From assembly GCA_963824275.1 (NCBI GenBank), contig CAWGOT010000002.1, positions 372,001-436,000 of the forward strand: 64,000 bases of DNA, read 5' to 3'. Shown here piece after piece: positions 1 to 9,748 of this stretch. The translations under genes and the position numbers were made by a program. Numbering within the stretch: position 1 is the first letter of the stretch; each line of letters starts with the position of its first letter. The stretch is from JANXQG01 sp963824275 (GTDB taxonomy: Bacteria; Planctomycetota; Planctomycetia; Pirellulales; Thermoguttaceae). The notes below the pieces were generated by a model. That model saw nothing but the letters and a program-made list of their open reading frames with translations, ran no database searches and was not told where the DNA came from.

Positions 1-2
1 TC

Positions 3-1433
3 ATGAGACTGCTGATTTCAGTTGGATTTCTGCTCGTCGGCGTGTCGGTGGGAATCGCCGCAGAGCCACCATCTCCGCAGGACGCGGCTGCCGCTGCCAT
101 CACGAAACTCCGTGGGATTGTCGAACGCGACAACGCCCGTCCTGGTCGGCCTGTGATTGCCGTGGCTTTCAATGAAGACATGAACCGCCGTCTGGAAGCT
201 GCTGACTTGGACTGCTTACGGTCCTTGACGAGCCTTCGGCGGTTCAAGCTCGAATGGACGGAGTTTGGCGATGCTGCCCTTGAGCGGATTGCCGGACTTA
301 CGAACCTTCGTGTCTTGGAAATGCAAAGGAACGAAATATCGGACGCGGGCCTCCGTCATTTGCAAAAGTTGTCGGGCCTTGAGGAACTGAATCTCTGGGC
401 CAACCATGAGATCACCGACAAAGGCATCGCCAACCTGAAGGGAATGCCGCACCTTCGTCGGCTCGACCTCAGTTCCACGCACATTGGCGATGCCTCGGCA
501 AGCATCATTGGGCAACTGACTTCTCTCGAAGACCTTTCGCTGGCAGATACGGGGCTGACGGATGCTGGCATGAAAGACCTTCAAGGACTGAAACATCTTA
601 AGAGCCTCAATCTATTGTTCCTCGATCTCTCGGACGCTGGGCTGAAATACCTCGACGGGATGCGGGAGTTGAAGTGCCTCTACCTGAAAGGGACGAAGAT
701 CAGCGATGCGGGCTTGGATCATATCAAGGGCCTTTCGGAACTTGAAGAACTCGTAATCAACGAGACGGCCATTACGGATGTGGGTCTTGCGAAACTGAGC
801 GGGCTGTCGCATCTCAAGTTGCTTGCCATCGGGAAGACTAAAATAACCGACGCGGGTTTGGCACATCTTCAAGCGTTCAGCCATCTTCAGACCCTTTCGC
901 TTGATGGCTTGGAGGTTGGCGATCTTGGATTTGCGAACTTGGCTAAAGTGACCAGCCTCGAACACGTCGATCTGATGGCGACCCACATGACCGATGCTGG
1001 GCTGGCTCACCTGGGAAAGCTGAAGAACCTCCGCGAGTTGACCGTGGACTCCAAGGCGGTGACGGGAGAGGGGTTGGCTGGCCTGGAAGGCTTATCCAAA
1101 CTTGAGAAACTCAATTTATTCCAAATGCAGCTTGGCAGCGTTGGTCTGTCTCGTCTGCCGCAATTGCCGTCACTCCGCGAATTGAGTCTGCTTGGGACGA
1201 AGCTGAACGACAGCGACTTTGCGTGCGTTAGGCGGTTGCCCAATCTCCAGACGCTTGACCTGATGCGCACGGGCGTCACGGACGTTGGCTTGGCAAATCT
1301 CAAGGAAGCGTCGAAATTGGAGACTCTCTATCTTCAAGTCTTGCAAGGCGGTCCCGATGAACCGCCGCTGATGGTGACTGACGAGGGAATCCGTGACCTC
1401 CAAAAAGCCCTGCCAAAGTTGAAAGTCCAATAG
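3..1433 (+). CDS. Secreted leucine-rich-repeat protein
   Basis: Intact 476-residue ORF. Residues 1-20 form a signal peptide (short charged start, hydrophobic core, AEPP after the likely cleavage site), which supports the ATG at 3 although it is almost at the window edge. From about residue 60 to the end there are roughly 15 leucine-rich repeats of about 24 residues with the pattern L..L..L.L..T.I.DAGL..L, the cysteine-free bacterial type. No catalytic domain is visible. Proteins of this kind are common in planctomycetes and are assumed to bind proteins in the periplasm or outside the cell; the partner is unknown. A small membrane-protein gene starts about 20 bases after its stop. Confidence 0.85.
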   Translation: MRLLISVGFLLVGVSVGIAAEPPSPQDAAAAAITKLRGIVERDNARPGRPVIAVAFNEDMNRRLEAADLDCLRSLTSLRRFKLEWTEFGDAALERIAGLTNLRVLEMQRNEISDAGLRHLQKLSGLEELNLWANHEITDKGIANLKGMPHLRRLDLSSTHIGDASASIIGQLTSLEDLSLADTGLTDAGMKDLQGLKHLKSLNLLFLDLSDAGLKYLDGMRELKCLYLKGTKISDAGLDHIKGLSELEELVINETAITDVGLAKLSGLSHLKLLAIGKTKITDAGLAHLQAFSHLQTLSLDGLEVGDLGFANLAKVTSLEHVDLMATHMTDAGLAHLGKLKNLRELTVDSKAVTGEGLAGLEGLSKLEKLNLFQMQLGSVGLSRLPQLPSLRELSLLGTKLNDSDFACVRRLPNLQTLDLMRTGVTDVGLANLKEASKLETLYLQVLQGGPDEPPLMVTDEGIRDLQKALPKLKVQ

Positions 1434-1455
1434 CGTGCCTTGGGAGTTGTTTCCT

Positions 1456-1812
1456 ATGCCCACGCCCGAACCTAGCCCGCGATCGCGTTATCAATTCGGT
1501 CTGCGGTCGCTCTTGCTGTTGACTCTCTTCGTGGCCGTGCTTTGCTCTCTCGGCGTCTGCACGCATTGCTTCGTGTCGGCCACAATCGCCATGTTGGCCC
1601 TTGCTGGCGTGGCGGGAAGGATCGTAGCGGGGACAGGCTGCGGCGTCCTACTGGGCGTCACGTTTCGAGTTGATTCTCTTATCGTGGCGGGCTATGGCTG
1701 CTTGTTCCTGCCGTTTCGTGAACCCTGGCTGTTGTGTGTGGTGCTGGGAATTACAGCACTGATCGGCGGCATATTGGGCGGCTATTCCGTTCGAACTCGC
1801 TCAGGCCGATAG
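1456..1812 (+). CDS. Small membrane protein with planctomycete FGLRSLLLL motif
   Basis: About 118 residues from the ATG at 1456. An upstream in-frame ATG at 1435 would add seven residues; the internal one is preferred because it puts the usual short polar N-terminus ahead of the helix. The sequence QFGLRSLLLLTLFVAVLCS makes the first membrane segment, followed by two or three more hydrophobic stretches (CFVSATIAMLALAGVAG and LLCVVLGITALIGGILGG). This N-terminal motif is a recurrent planctomycete feature of unknown function. A diverged tandem copy lies directly downstream at 1857. Confidence 0.6.
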   Translation: MPTPEPSPRSRYQFGLRSLLLLTLFVAVLCSLGVCTHCFVSATIAMLALAGVAGRIVAGTGCGVLLGVTFRVDSLIVAGYGCLFLPFREPWLLCVVLGITALIGGILGGYSVRTRSGR

Positions 1813-1856
1813 TCCACGCATTTTCTCAATCGTCGCCTTGGGCTATATTCTACGCT

Positions 1857-2167
1857 ATGGCCGTGCCCCCTCCCAACCTCCCCTGGTATCAATTCAGTCT
1901 GCGGTCGCTCTTGCTGCTGACCGCGTTCGTCGCCGTGCTTTGTTCCATCGGCGTCTGCACGCATTGGCTCGTTTCTGCGGCGGTCGGCATGACTGTGGCG
2001 ATTGGCGGGAAGGATCGTGGCGGGCACGCGGCTGGGCTTCGTGCAAGGTGCGTTGTTCGGAAGTCAATTTCTTTTTTTGGGCGGGCCATGTCTTCGCGTT
2101 CCTTGCTATGATGTTTTGGGACGCGCCCTGGTTTTCGGCTGGCGAGAGTCGCCGGAAGCTGCCGTGA
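1857..2167 (+). pseudogene. Frameshifted paralogue of the preceding membrane protein
   Basis: Starts at the ATG at 1857 with QFSLRSLLLLTAFVAVLCS and GVCTHWLVSAA, closely matching the protein at 1456-1812. Homology then leaves the frame near 2000: AGRIVAGTRLGFVQG is in the next frame and the last hydrophobic stretch (FFWAGHVFAFLAMMFWDAPWF, read in pieces) is in the third, ending at 2167. At least two indels are therefore needed to restore it. The pair is a local tandem duplication. Whether this copy is truly dead or damaged by sequencing cannot be decided here, but the intact sister next door makes real decay possible. Confidence 0.5.
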
Positions 2168-2205
2168 CAACGTATTCCTCCACCTTGCATCGAGGAGACA
2201 AGACT

Positions 2206-3811
2206 ATGCGACGACATGTTGTCACCAGAATTACAATCGCTGCGCCGGCAATCTGGGCAACGTTGGCCGCGCTGCCCCTAAGCGCGGTGGAATCGAAGCA
2301 TATCCCGGCTGTTTGTCCGGCCATTCAAAAGGACGACGAACGCCGCACCAACTATCCGGGCGAACCGGAGCGAACGATCGAGCTGATCGTCCGCGGCGAC
2401 ATCCCCAAGATGGAACGAAAGGGACCCGACGAGAATGCCTTCGAAATGCGCGTCGACGAGGTGCTCTACGGCAGTTGGCCCGCCAAGACCATTCGCTTCA
2501 GTTGGCCTTGGGCCTGCGACGGGGTGCATCAGATCGTCGCGCTGGTGAGCGACCCCTACGGCGATCCCGTGCCCTGGCTCTACAAGTACGCACTGGACGC
2601 TACACCGGAAGCCCTGCGGCGCGCGGGCCCTGGCCGAAGCCCGCCTCGCCTACAATGTTTTCTCCGCAAAATATATCTTCCTCGGCCAGGACGTCGAACT
2701 TGTCCAGGACCAGGGGACCTTCGACCTGACGGGCTATCTCCGCCGGATCAAGGTTCTGAACGTCATCAGCGGAGAGGGTCTGGCCAAGGACAAGGAAATC
2801 ACCGGGCTGGTGGATGGCTTCGTCCGCCGCAGCGAAGGATCGCCGCTCCTGAGCAAAAAGCCGCATCTTTACCTGATCGGCGACGTGGCCGACGACAAGG
2901 AGAAGGGCGGGCTGCGCTACGTCGTTGCCACGATGATGGGCGCAGGCGCCGAACCGTCCGTGCGGCGAGTGCTGGCCGAGCAGGACAAGTACCCCATCCG
3001 CCGGTTCAAGATCAAAGGCCAGCCCGTCGAGTACCGGGAAAACTGGCAGAAAGAGGTGAAGCTCGCCAATGAAGTGTGCCAGCTCCACGACGGCTACGAA
3101 GTTGACCGCGCATCGCTGCCCATGGCCGCCGTCAAGCCGCAGCGATCGGAGCCTGGCCGCTTCCGACGCGTCACGGACCTGCACCTGTCGGCCGACGGAA
3201 AGCAGATTCGCACACTGACCGACAACAACCTAACCAGCCTCTGAGGATGGAAAGTCAATCTTCCTTACGAGGCCGGGTGGTGAAGAAACGGCAGTGGTGG
3301 AGTTGGCCGACCTTGCCTCGGGCAAGTTGCATGAGGTCGGCAAGTTCAAACTCCCCGCCCAGACCGGCGCGAAAACGGCCTCGTGCCGGGCGGAAAGTCC
3401 TTCTTCCTGGCCGACCCCGGCGTTTACCTCTTCGACCGCCAGACGCTGATGCCGGTTTCCGCGAAGCACATCCGCTACCGGGACCTGCTCAGCATCTCGT
3501 TCAGCGGCAACGGCGAGCGCTATGCCATCGTGACGGCCGATCGCGTATATCGCGGGCCGCGGAACGAGGTCGAAGAGATCGATGAAATTATGACTTCCGG
3601 CGTCCGGCCTGCCGGAAAACCTCTGGAACAGGCCGCAGAGGGGTCGCCGACGACCGTTCGCATCCACAACGCGCAAACCGGCCAAACGCTCTTTGCCTTT
3701 CCAGCCCGCACGCCGTGGGCCAGCGTTACCCTATCGCCGGACGGCAATACGGTCTTCGTGTGCAACGACGACGGGACCATCGAAGCCTGGCCATTGCCGC
3801 GCACCAAATAG
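2206..3811 (+). pseudogene. Secreted beta-propeller (WD40-like) protein, three frameshifts
   Basis: The ATG at 2206 opens a signal peptide (MRRHVVTRITIAAPAIW, ending near LPLSAVES). Coding then moves frame near 2620 (ALAEARLAYNVFSAKYIFLG), near 3240 (SEDGKSIFLTRPGGEETAV) and near 3380 (GGKSFFLADPGVYLFDR). The last third shows propeller-blade phrases: LHLSADGKQIRTL, ISFSGNGERYAIVTADRVYRG and VTLSPDGNTVFVCNDDGTIEAW, so a WD40/YVTN-like fold is likely. Joined length is about 535 residues. The three parts fit end to end with no lost sequence, which argues for single-base errors rather than decay. The substrate or partner is unknown. Confidence 0.6.
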
Positions 3812-3905
3812 GTGGCCTTTGACCGAGGGCCGAAACGCAACGCAAAACCACCGGACGAATCGAGGGAAACAGGAACACTAATCCCTGGACTATGAAAGCG
3901 AGTTA

Positions 3906-5454
3906 TCAGAAGTCTTTCAGAACCATGAAAGAAAACAACGAATACCCGGCTGGCGTGCTTGGTTGTGTGCCGGTCGGTGCACCGCGCATTGCGCCGCCTC
4001 GGCCCAAGCCGACGGGTGGGACCCGCTGGGTGCCGTACATCCGCACATAGCGGGCGGTGGTGGTCTTGAAGACTTCGTCGGTGACGGTGTAAGCACCGCC
4101 CTGGGTGGTGCTGAAGACGTCGCTCCAGGCGGCGCCGTCCGTGGACGTCTGGATCTTGAACTCCTTGGCGGCGTTCCAATGCCACTTGAGGATGACGCGG
4201 TTGATTTCCTGGGACGTGCCAAGGTCCACCATGATCCACTGCGGGTCGCCGGCGGCGCTTTCCCAGCGGGTGCGGACGTAGTTCTGATAGGTTGTGGGAG
4301 CGGTGACGTTGGCGGCGACGTTCGGGGCAACGGCGGAGGAGGCCGTGGCCGTCCTGTTCAGGGCGAGGTTGCGGGCGGGATCGAACTTGCGCCAGCCGCC
4401 CGTGGTCAGGTTGATATCCCAATCCTGGTAGTAGTTGACCGTAGGCGTGTCACCGTCGAATTCGAAGGGCAGCCAAGGGTAGTCGCCCTGGCGGGCTTCG
4501 GTATGGATCCAGCGGTCGCCGCAATACACATAGGTGGTGCCCTGCGAGCCGTGGATGGGGAGGACGAAATCGCACTGCGTATCCCACGAATTGTCCGAGC
4601 CGGGAGTGGACAGCACCTTGGGCCGCGTCCAGGGGCCGGCGAGATTGGCGGCAGTATAGTAGTTGGTGGCGGTGGAGCGAATGCCCGCGGTGCGGGACGT
4701 GAGGTAGTAGTAGAGGTTGTTGCGCTTCATGATCATCGGTGCTTCGCGGCTGGGGAAGTCGAACAGATAGATGCGCTTGTCGAGCGTCAGATAGTCGGGC
4801 GACATGAGGTAGATGCCATGTTGGCGGTTGGGCCCGGCCTGGTCCCACACGTAGCACAGATACGCTTTGCCGTCGGCGTCCTTGAACATCGACGTGTCGC
4901 CGATCTTGGCGCCATCGACAAGGGTCTGGCTTTTGAAGGTGAAGGGCCCCTCGGGCTTGTCGGCGGCAGCGATTCCCAGAACGCGGCATTGCCGTTGTAC
5001 TTGAGGAACATGACGTATTTCTTGGTGCTGTCGTTGTAGAGGACGTCCATGCGGTTGGCGTCGACTTGCGTGCGGAGCGCAACGCCCTTGTAGGTCCAGT
5101 GGACGAGATCGGTGGAGACGTAGCAGGTCTGATCGTAGCCCGGCGCACCGCCGCCGTACCACCAGAACTCGTTGCCGAACTGGCACATGCAGCCGCTGCG
5201 GGTGGCGATGCGGTTTCCGTTCTGATCGACCTGGAAGAAATCATTGTGAATGGTCTGCCAGCCCGACGGGGACGGCAGTACGGACCGCGGGGGCGTGCTG
5301 GCCGTTGCGGCCGGGGGCGCGGGGGCGGCGGCCGGTCCGGGCACGCCGGGCGACGCGGACGCCCCGCGCAAGGCGCGCCTGCCGCATGCAACTTGGAACT
5401 GGCAAGCAAGGCGGCGCAGAGCGCGAGGAAAAGCGACAATGTGCGATAAGACAT
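3906..5454 (-). CDS. Secreted GH43-like glycoside hydrolase with C-terminal F5/8 type C domain (two frameshifts)
   Basis: Starts at the ATG at 5454 (signal peptide MSYRTLSLFLALCAALLASS). Coding shifts frame near 5378 and again near 4975. The catalytic part has five-bladed-propeller phrases of GH43/DUF377-type enzymes: DFFQVDQNGNRI, QFGNEFWWYGGG, VSTDLVHWTYKGVAL, GDTSMFKDADGKAYLCYV and EAPMIMKRNNLYYYLTS. About 140 C-terminal residues resemble a discoidin/CBM32 module (ALNRTATASS, WIMVDLGTSQEINRVILKWHW, ARYVRMYGT). It probably trims arabinose- or xylose-containing polysaccharide outside the cytoplasm; the exact substrate is inference. A short Gly/Pro insert precedes the last strand GYSLFSFMV. 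The gene stands alone, convergent with the propeller gene. Confidence 0.75.
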
Positions 5455-5704
5455 GGGATTGCTTGACGCTGTCCAGGGGGTAAGGGAGGGAGGTTTCGTT
5501 TCCAGGCTCGCGAGACTACGCCTCATGATACCAAGCCCCGCCGTTTTGTCAACCAAACGCAACTTCTATTCACGGCGATAATCATTCACAAGAGCAATCC
5601 GAATGCCGTGATTTGCGGCACCGCCGCTTCCGCGCTATGTGCCATGGTCCCGGTGAGGGATAGAGGCGGAAGTCGTCAAGGCAGGCGGAACGGCGGCCGA
5701 TGTG

Positions 5705-6825
5705 TCAGGGGGATCCGTCTTGCTCGCCACCGAAGGACTGCGTGCGGACCCTAATCTTGATTCTTTCCATCTCTTCCAGCTTCTTGCGCACGTCCTGCGG
5801 GAGTTCCTTGCGCTGTTCCGGCGTGTCGATGGGGCCTTTGAAGATTTGTTTGCCGCTGGAGTCCTTTGCGGTGAGGATCTGGTGCCCATCGTGAATCGAG
5901 ATCAGCAATTCCTGCTTGTCGTCGCCGAAGGTGGCGACAAAGCCGGGGACGAGCGGGGCGGCGCCAGCACGCCGCTGGTGACCTGCTGGACCGGTCCGGC
6001 GAACCCTGCGACGGGCGAGGCGGTCAGCGAGACGGGGCCGCGGAGCGTTCGGATCGAACATGCCCTGCTGCGCGTAGAAGAAGTCGCCGTCGTCATCGGC
6101 GACGACGTAGGACATCCGCTCTTCGAGCTTGGCAGTAATCTTCTTCCGCTCGCCTTGGCGGAGGACAGTGAGCGTGACTGTGTCGCCTGGCTTGTACATG
6201 CGGATCAGGCCGATGAACTGCGCGGGATTGATGAGCCATTGGTCGTCGAACTTTTCGAGGATGTCATGCACTTGCAAGCCGGCCGTTTCGGCCGGGCTTT
6301 TGGCTCGATGGTTTCGACGACGAGCCCCGCGCTGAGCTTCAACTGCGAACGAAGCGTGCCAGTGACGCGCGTCGTGGTAACGCCGAGGAACGACGTTTTT
6401 TCGGTCTTTCCGGCCAGGGTGGCGGTGCCTGAGGCGAACCACACCGGCCCGCCGCCGTTAACGACCTGGACTTGGGCCGCGATGGGCTGAGGAGCATTCA
6501 ACAACGGCTGCCCGTCCGGCCCGCGGCGAACGGTGATCATCGGCCCTGGCTGGCCGGGCTGCATTCCGGGCCGGGGCACGGGAATCACACCTTGCACGAC
6601 GCCGTTTCCCGTAGTAACAGTAATCCCCGGCAGCGGAACGGGTACGGCCACGTCGCCGCCTTGGACCACGATCGTACCGCCCCCGCTTACGCTTCCGGTC
6701 GCAGACTGGGCAACGCCGCCCACCGCCGGAGATATGTCGAGCGTAGCGCCTTGCAGTTGGGCGCTTGCCCAATTTCCACCCAGCAGCAGGCTGCCGAGCA
6801 TGGGTGTCAGGATCCACAGTTTCAT
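5705..6825 (-). CDS. Secreted PDZ-domain protein (frameshifted)
   Basis: Start at the ATG at 6825, supported by a GAAAGGGAAAAG Shine-Dalgarno-like stretch and a signal peptide (MKLWILTPMLGSLLLGGNWASA). A low-complexity Gly/Val/Pro region follows. A PDZ domain then reads LGVTTTRVTGTLRSQLKL, GLVVETIEPKSPAETAGLQ, HDILEKFDDQWLINPAQF and GDTVTLTVLRQGERKKI. The frame changes near 6300 in mid-domain, and a compensating pair lies near 6060 and 5960. No protease domain is present, so it is a PDZ adaptor rather than a DegP-type enzyme. The C-terminus is charged (RKKLEEMERIKIRV). Partner unknown. Confidence 0.65.
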
Positions 6826-6966
6826 CGTCTTTTCCCTTTCAGGATGCTGCGGACCGCGGGCAGCGCGAAGCCGCGACACCACGGTCGTGGAAAAGTCTTC
6901 GCGCTCGGCAGCGGTCCGCAGATTTGTCGTACTGCGCACGGATTGTACACGGCCTTCGAAATCGTC

Positions 6967-7534
6967 TTAATACTGCTCTTTGGTCGCCACCAACATCGCC
7001 TTGGTCGGCACGATCAAGCGGCTTTCGGTGTTCCCTTGGGCGTCGAGTAGTTCCACGCGCTCGAACTCGCTATAAAGCAGTTTCCGCACCGGCACGTCGC
7101 CTTCGAGCACCACGCTCTCGGTCACGGTGCTCCAGGTCGATCTTCGCATGATCGGCGCGGCGTCGTCCGGCGCAGAACCGACTGGCGCGGAACCGACTGG
7201 CGCGCTGGACGGCACAGGTTTGTCGTTGGCCGTCGTCACGGCCGCCGGCGGAACGAGACGGCCGGGCAGCGACTGCCAGAATGCCAGCTCCGCCAGGAGG
7301 CATGCCGCGAGTCCGACCGCGCTGCAAAACCGGCCATCGTCCAATGCGCTTCGCCCCCGCTGCCTCCCTTGGCCTGCGCTCGATCCGCTGCATGGCTTGC
7401 GACACGATCCCGGCTGTCGGCAGAGACTCCGGGGCGACCAGCGTGCCGAGCCGGTCGAGCGCCTGTTGCAGGGACTCATCGCGGGTCGCGCCTTCCGCTC
7501 GCATTTCTTTTCGTCTCCCGGCTTTCCTCGTCAT
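6967..7534 (-). CDS. Candidate anti-sigma factor, single membrane segment (frameshifted)
   Basis: The start codon at 7534 overlaps the stop of the ECF sigma gene by four bases (ATGA), so the two are translationally coupled. The N-terminal part (SLQQALDRLGTLVAPE, IVSQAMQRIE) is cytoplasmic-looking. After a frame change near 7335 comes one membrane segment (SAVGLAACLLAELAFW), and then a Pro/Ala linker and an exported domain ending in VRKLLYSEFERVELLDAQG and PTKAMLVATKEQY. Topology and position fit a membrane anti-sigma factor, but no zinc-binding HxxxCxxC motif is seen, so the role is inferred from context only. About 188 residues after joining. Confidence 0.55.
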
Positions 7535-8052
7535 GTTCTCACCTCGGCAAATCGCTGGCGCAGCCGGGCGTAGCCGCGCGAGATTTGTTTTGTCACCGTT
7601 CCAATCGGCCGGCCGACCATTTCCGCGATGTCGGCGACAGGGTGCCCGTCAAAGTGCCGCAGCATCAGCAGCCGTCGTTCTCGTTCAGGCAGGGCCATCA
7701 GCGCGGCCAGCAGGAATTCGGCGTCGTCGTCGAGCTTGGATTTTTCGGGTTCGGCCACGTCGGCGGCATGGTCCAACGGCACGTCGCGACGCCGCGCCCG
7801 GCCGATCCGCTCGGATTGGTGCCGCACGATCGCCAGCAGCCATCGTCCGAAGAGCGAGGGCTCCCGTAAACTCGACAGTTTCTCAAATGCCGTGACAAAC
7901 GCTTCCTGCGCCGCATCCTCGGCGGCGTGATGGTCGCGGAGCGCGTGGAACGCCACTCCCCGCGCCGCCCGTTCATCGCGCACGGCCAGCAACGCAAAAC
8001 CGGCCTGGTCGCCGTGCAGTGCCGAGGATACGAGTTGACTATCAGACTGCAT
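7531..8052 (-). CDS. ECF-family RNA polymerase sigma factor
   Basis: 173 residues from the ATG at 8052 (MQSDSQLVSSALHGDQAGF). An in-frame extension to 8196 has no domain content and is rejected. Region 2 is seen in VAFHALRDHHAAEDAAQEAF and FGRWLLAIVRHQSERIGR. Region 4 is MALPERERRLLMLRHFDGH followed by the helix-turn-helix VADIAEMVGRPIGTVTKQIS. It directs RNA polymerase to a stress or signal regulon, and is probably held by the coupled downstream membrane protein. A 29-bp near-perfect palindrome lies about 110 bp upstream of the start. Confidence 0.85.
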   Translation of the reverse strand: MQSDSQLVSSALHGDQAGFALLAVRDERAARGVAFHALRDHHAAEDAAQEAFVTAFEKLSSLREPSLFGRWLLAIVRHQSERIGRARRRDVPLDHAADVAEPEKSKLDDDAEFLLAALMALPERERRLLMLRHFDGHPVADIAEMVGRPIGTVTKQISRGYARLRQRFAEVRT

Positions 8053-8160
8053 GCTTGCCTGCGAATTATTTGCGACCGTGTTGTGCCCGCCCGGCGGCAG
8101 AGCCGCGCTGCGCGACCAGCCTATAGTATAGAGGCGTGCAAGGGCCGATTTGCGACAAGA

Positions 8161-8189
8161 GGGCGATGATTTTCGGAAAATCATCGCCC
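8161..8189. promoter_or_regulatory. 29-bp palindrome upstream of the ECF sigma gene
   Basis: Two perfect 14-base arms, GGGCGATGATTTTC and its exact complement, are separated by a single G. It lies 109-137 bp upstream of the ECF sigma start codon. No T-tract follows on either side, so it is not a simple intrinsic terminator. It may be an operator for a dimeric regulator or a stem in the leader RNA. No second copy of this sequence was noticed in the window. Confidence 0.45.
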
Positions 8190-8196
8190 CGGTCAC

Positions 8197-8913
8197 AACT
8201 TGCGGAGTAAGTTCTTCAAGACGGGCATGAACGTGTTTGGAATCGAACCATAAGAGACCATAGGTGATGGTCGCTCAGTTCCACGTCTTTCGGGGCATAG
8301 AACAGACAGGAAGATCGCCGACAGGAAGATGGAAGACGAGGAGGAGGAACGAAGTTCTGCGTTCCCTCTTCCTATTACGCGGTGCCCGAACCATCGACTT
8401 TAGTCTTGCTCGGGGTCGGTGCTATTGGCCTGCTTCCCTGTGCGTGGCGAAGGTCGCGACCATCGAGAAAAGATCGCTGAGGGCTAAGAACAATCGCGAC
8501 CGCCTGGCGGGGGGGTAACTCGCTTTTCAGCCGCCCATGCTGGCAACGGTGGCCGGAGGAGGGCTTCTGCGGGGCGCTTGAAGCACGGTGCAAACCGCGT
8601 GCTCGGGAGTGGTGCTCGGGAGACGGTCGGGAATGATGAGCACCACGATAAGTGAACTTGCCTTTGTGGCTCGACGCCCGCCCGCTTTCTTAGCCCTTAG
8701 CAACGTCCAGCCACCGCGATCCGCACGCTCTCAGCGATCGAAGCGGCGTCGAGGATCGGCGGCGGGCAGCTCAGCGGGTGATCTTGCAGTTGGGCGTACA
8801 TTGTGTCTGCTTTCAATGTACCGTGATTGAGGGCCAGATTCGACCGGGGGCATACGGGCCGCCCGGACGTTTGCACCCGACTCTGATTCTGCCAACTCTG
8901 CTGATCGAACAGC
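8197..8913. other. Gene-free stretch of about 0.7 kb
   Basis: No reading frame here has a convincing domain, start or codon pattern. It separates the divergently placed ECF sigma gene from the truncated SPFH gene. The missing N-terminal half of the SPFH protein is not recognisable in any frame of this stretch, so that part appears to be lost rather than merely frameshifted. Confidence 0.4.
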
Positions 8914-9495
8914 ATGCCCCCGGCAACAGCCCACGACCAGACGAAGATCGAGGGAAAGCGGCTGACCGAGACGTCACGGCTGGAGGAGATCCTCACGAAC
9001 CGCAACCGGCTGAGCGAGGACATCCTGACGGAGATTAAGGAGGTGGCGGCGGGCTATGGCGTGGCGATTCGCCGGGCCGACGTGAAGGACTTGGTCTTCC
9101 CTGGCAACCTCCAGGAGATTATGAACCGGGTGCTGGCAGCCCAACGGAATAGCGAAGCCCAACTTGTCGAGGCCCGCACCAAAGCCAAGGTCGAGGAGAT
9201 CCAGGGCAAGACGCGGGCCGAAGCCAAGCGGCGTGAGGCCGAGACCGACGCCGTGGCTCGGCGGCTACAACTGGAGGCCGAGGCGGAGGCCGCCCGGCTG
9301 AAGGCCGAGAACAAGACCAGGGCGTTGGTCGAGCGGCAGAAGGCTGCCGAAGCCCTGGAGAAGCATCCCGGCCTGCTGCGGTTGGCCGAGTTGGAGGCGC
9401 TGCGGGAGCTTGCCCGCAACGCCAACGCCCGAGTCTACATGGGCTTGGGCGATGGAGTGTTGAAAATCGGCGACACAGACATTCGCCGCGAATGA
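8914..9495 (+). pseudogene. SPFH/Band 7 (slipin-like) protein, N-terminal half missing
   Basis: The ORF encodes only the second half of a slipin-type SPFH protein: LTEILTNRN-like RLEEILTNRNRLSEDILTE, YGVAIRRADVKDLVFPG, LQEIMNRVLAAQRNSEAQL, a long charged coiled coil rich in A/E/R/K (about residues 75-150), and the usual end LLRLAELEALRELARNANARVYMG. Family members normally begin with a membrane segment and a full SPFH domain, together 150-200 residues; both are absent. The ATG at 8914 starts inside non-homologous sequence (MPPATAHDQTK). Probably a remnant, though an N-terminally shortened soluble form cannot be excluded. Two tRNA-like genes follow. Confidence 0.65.
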
Positions 9496-9527
9496 CGATA
9501 GGGGCTGGCCACACGGCTGGCCCTGTT

Positions 9528-9599
9528 GCCCTGCAAGTGTACCGGATCGCATGGCAGTCCTCGAAACTGCCGGACGAGGTTCGATTCCTCGGCGGGGCG
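9528..9599 (+). tRNA. Atypical tRNA-like gene, anticodon TCG (Arg-like)
   Basis: A 72-nt cloverleaf can be drawn by eye. Acceptor 9528-9534/9592-9598 has seven pairs, one of them G-T. D stem GTGT/GCAT has a loop containing GG. Anticodon stem GCAGT/ACTGC encloses CCTCGAA (9559-9565), giving anticodon TCG. There is a 4-nt variable loop and a perfect T stem CGAGG/CCTCG with loop TTCGATT. G is the discriminator and CCA is not encoded. Oddities: C instead of T at position 33 and A instead of T at position 8. It may be non-functional or of mobile-element type. It is 11 nt ahead of a second unit with the same layout. Confidence 0.5.
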
Positions 9600-9610
9600 C
9601 TGAAATGAAT

Positions 9611-9682
9611 GTCCTCGGAGTGTTGCGGATCGCACGCGACCCTGCGAAGGTCGTAGACCAGGTTCGACTCCTGGCGAGGACG
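9611..9682 (+). tRNA. Atypical tRNA-like gene, anticodon GCG (Arg-like)
   Basis: A 72-nt cloverleaf with perfect Watson-Crick acceptor stem GTCCTCG/CGAGGAC. D stem GTGT/GCAC has loop TGCGGATC. Anticodon stem CGACC/GGTCG has loop CTGCGAA, so T33 is present and the anticodon at 9644-9646 is GCG. The variable loop is TAGA. T stem CCAGG/CCTGG has loop TTCGACT, with discriminator G and no encoded CCA. Position 8 is G instead of T. A GCG anticodon is unusual in bacteria, which normally read CGU/CGC/CGA with ACG (modified to ICG). Same size and spacing as the unit at 9528, so the two look like a small tandem array. Confidence 0.6.
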
Positions 9683-9748
9683 CTGAACGACGTGGTGCAA
9701 TTTGCCGCACGTGGGACATGCACGTTTCCAGGGAGTCCTACCCGATTT

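Noticed and set aside
8697..9023. A - strand gene ahead of the SPFH remnant
   Set aside because: The 108-residue frame has no recognisable features and overlaps the better supported SPFH coding sequence.
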